Shown: positions 48,961 to 64,000 of the stretch, in pieces | Numbering within the stretch: the first letter of the stretch is position 1 | How the letters are laid out: the number at the start of each line of letters is the position of its first letter | Assembly (NCBI RefSeq): GCF_964340395.1 | Contig: NC_135550.1 | Coordinates: 3,703,101-3,767,100, forward strand | From: Glandiceps talaboti | Lineage: Eukaryota; Hemichordata; Enteropneusta; Spengelidae | Length of the DNA: 64,000 nucleotides | Direction of reading: 5' to 3' | Translations under genes and position numbers: made by a program | The notes under the pieces: generated by a model | Database searches by the model: none | What the model was told of the DNA's origin: nothing | What the model saw: only the letters and a program-made list of their open reading frames with translations

Positions 48961-49122
48961 CAGACTAGGCTATGAAGTACAACCAGCTAACAATGTATCT
49001 CAATGCTGTGAACAGACTAGGCTATGAAGAACAACCAGCTAACAATGTATCTCAATGCTGTGAACAGACTAGGCTATGAAGAACAACCAGCTAACAATGT
49101 ATCTCAATGCTGTGAACAGACT
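48961..49122 (+). repeat. 52-bp tandem repeat (3 copies)
   Basis: Three copies of cagactaggctatgaagaac then aaccagctaacaatgtatct then caatgctgtgaa. Confidence 0.92.
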
Positions 49123-49575
49123 TACGTTACTATATACTTATAAGTATACAGTACAATAATGATATTTATTTTGGACAATAAATACCTCAGCACACTGATT
49201 TGTGTGTGAAATTAGTGAAAGGCCTATGATTAAATTCCAGTCTCTGGCATTACTATCGTATCAGTTGACCCATTAGGATTAAAATAGGGATAATTCTTCA
49301 TTTGTTCAGCACCTACTCTTTCTGGGGATTTATTGACAAGTGTTTCTCAGAAAGTAAATTTTAATCCTAATCCAAGAGTATAGAAAAATAAACTAAATAC
49401 TGTCATTAAATAAACTACTAAATACTAAATACTGTCATAAAATATTTTTTAGTTTACATCCAGAACACCATACCAAATTCTAAGTATATAATACAGTATT
49501 GATCAGCTGCATGCATCTCAGTTGATGTTTTATAGTACTGATAAAGTAAATTACATTGTCATGGTTGTATATACA

Positions 49576-49695
49576 GCTGACAAGGTTTATCCTGACTGCT
49601 GGCCAGGTTTATCCTGACTGCTGACAAGGTTTATCCTGACTGCTGACAAGGTTTATCCTGACTGCTGACAAGGTTTATCCTGACTGCTGACAAGG
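49576..49695 (+). repeat. 22-bp tandem repeat (~5 copies)
   Basis: gctgacaaggtttatcctga then ct, repeated about five times. Confidence 0.92.
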
Positions 49696-50647
49696 CAATC
49701 TTAAATTGAACAGAAACACTACATTTACACACCATTCTGGTTGCTATGGAGTAACTTTAATAAGCTAGCACTTAGGTAACTTGCTCAACTTTAAGATTGT
49801 GTAAAAAAAAGAAGAAGCCCCACTGCACTTGTCAAGTGTTTAGCCTACCCTATCTCATTGTCAAGACAAAGGAGATTAATAGGGTATTCATGATGTCATC
49901 ACAAGAGGTTTTCCCATAAACCCTTGCAAGAAACCCCCCAAAATGGCTGAACACATGTCAAGTACAGTAGGACTTCTCTACAAGATTTCAAAATGGTTGA
50001 AACCCAAAGTGATAGCAGTAATCAATACAAGTGTACAAAAGGCAGAAATAAGTCTGACTGAACTTTTACTTTTAGTCTACCTCTTTTATAAATATCAAAA
50101 TACTGTCTGGTATTGTGTACAGAGTATATTAAGTATTTTAAAACCACTTACAACATCAGACATTTTTGTAAGTAGCTGATGATACAAATCCCCATTCCAG
50201 TATGCATGATTGTGAGGCTTTGTTGTCATGGCAGCATCATGTGAAGGAAACCATATTAGGCAGTGTCAAAAAATTCACCACTTATGCTGTGAACAATTTA
50301 CATTGGGGAATTTTATCCTGATAGTAAATATAATGTTAATCTGATAGTTTGACCCAAAAAGTAACTTACAATATATCACATATGCCAAAGTCTATACATG
50401 TAATGTCATAGACAAAACTATTCACTATTGTTGACTTTTTAGCAAGTTTAGGTATGGAATATGACATTGGTATATACCAAATATATGAGATGCTATATTA
50501 GGCAGTGTCAACAAGAACATTTTGTGATTACAGCACTGGTAAATTTTGTAATTTTGAGATATTTTGTTCCTGATGATATTCCATAGGGTAGTGTTTTGAG
50601 TTGTTCATTCCTGGTGATTACTCCATACGGTAGTGTCTTTCAGATGT
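49696..50647. other. Region just 3' of BCKDHA, probable 3' UTR in part
   Basis: Unique-looking sequence downstream (minus strand) of the BCKDHA stop. No clear polyadenylation signal was chosen. Nothing else is supported. Confidence 0.35.
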
Positions 50648-63575
<12,928 letters not shown>

Positions 63576-64000
63576 CTACAGAATATGAAAAAAAAAATCA
63601 AATTTGCTAAATGTAACTGCTTACATGCATGCATACAAAATATTAATATAGCAATGACAATCATCTATCAATTGACAACATTCCAAGCAGGAATTCTGTA
63701 ATTGCATGATTATAAGGCTTTCATTTAAATTTCTTGTTAACTTCCTAACTTCTTGTTATTTGCTCCAGTTGATAATGCACCCTTTAAATCAGCAATTAGT
63801 AGGCAATCTGAATTACTCAACTAGGTTCCCTCTACAAAAAACACAGTTCGAACTTGTACCTAATTCATGTGTCCATCTTTGCATATTAATGAGCAAATTT
63901 GCATAGACAAATTTAACATTCAGAACATAAGGTCAGACATGCAATCAAAATTAGTGCACAGGCAATGGTTCTTAGGTATTTTCTACCAGGTAAACCTTCA
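63576..64000. other. BCKDHA intron, running off the window
   Basis: No upstream BCKDHA exon is recognised. The last 40 bp (donor-like ctaccagg on the plus strand) do not translate to a known BCKDHA segment. A tgcatattaatgagcaaatttgca fragment near 63879 looks like dispersed-repeat text. Confidence 0.4.

Noticed and set aside
63960-64000. Possible upstream BCKDHA exon at the right edge
   Set aside because: The minus-strand translation does not match the expected segment ending in REAG, and no acceptor can be seen within the window.

Overview
This is a eukaryotic (metazoan) genomic window. It has split genes with GT-AG introns, non-LTR retrotransposon fragments, many terminal-inverted-repeat elements and very long tandem repeats. 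Two protein-coding genes are recognised, lying tail to tail. The first is an APMAP-like (strictosidine-synthase-like, six-bladed beta-propeller) membrane protein on the + strand, with nine coding exons between 5275 and 44342. The second is the E1-alpha subunit of branched-chain 2-oxoacid dehydrogenase (BCKDHA) on the - strand. Its last six coding exons lie between 63575 and 50648, and its 5' end is beyond the right edge. Every internal exon joins its neighbour in phase. The repeat types (atatagcgc-type LINE/SINE tails, tgcaaat-rich and 'atccaatatggc' families) suggest a marine invertebrate. Minisatellites carrying splice junctions recall what I remember of amphioxus, but the species cannot be fixed from the sequence.

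Layout. 1-5270: intergenic, with a possible exon tail at the left edge, two decayed copies of one LINE (both on the - strand), a TA-flanked MITE and a tetranucleotide microsatellite. 5275-44342: APMAP-like gene. Intron 1 (about 9.8 kb) holds inverted-repeat elements and a 43-bp minisatellite. The later introns hold arrays with 16, 56, about 22, 29, 40, 20 and 37 bp units, LINE fragments and several TIR elements, three of which sit inside tandem arrays. 44343-50647: gap between the two 3' ends, with five tandem arrays. 50648-63575: BCKDHA. Its last intron (8.4 kb) is almost entirely a 40-bp array split by a 1.85-kb TTAA-flanked element, and other introns carry 36-bp and 52-bp arrays. About a third of the window is tandem repeat.

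Most striking observation: coding exon 4 of the APMAP-like gene (22177-22269, 93 bp) is bracketed by two different minisatellites, each made from one of its own splice junctions. On the left, about 15 copies of a 56-bp unit each contain the polypyrimidine tract, the acceptor AG and the first 15 exon bases. On the right, about 35 copies of a short unit each contain the last exon bases and, in most copies, the GTGAGT donor. The real exon is therefore the junction between an array of decoy acceptors and an array of decoy donors. A 52-bp array in BCKDHA likewise begins four bases into an intron.

The two genes have no evident functional link: one encodes a membrane-anchored propeller protein, the other a mitochondrial enzyme subunit. 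What they share is the neighbourhood and its heavy load of minisatellites.
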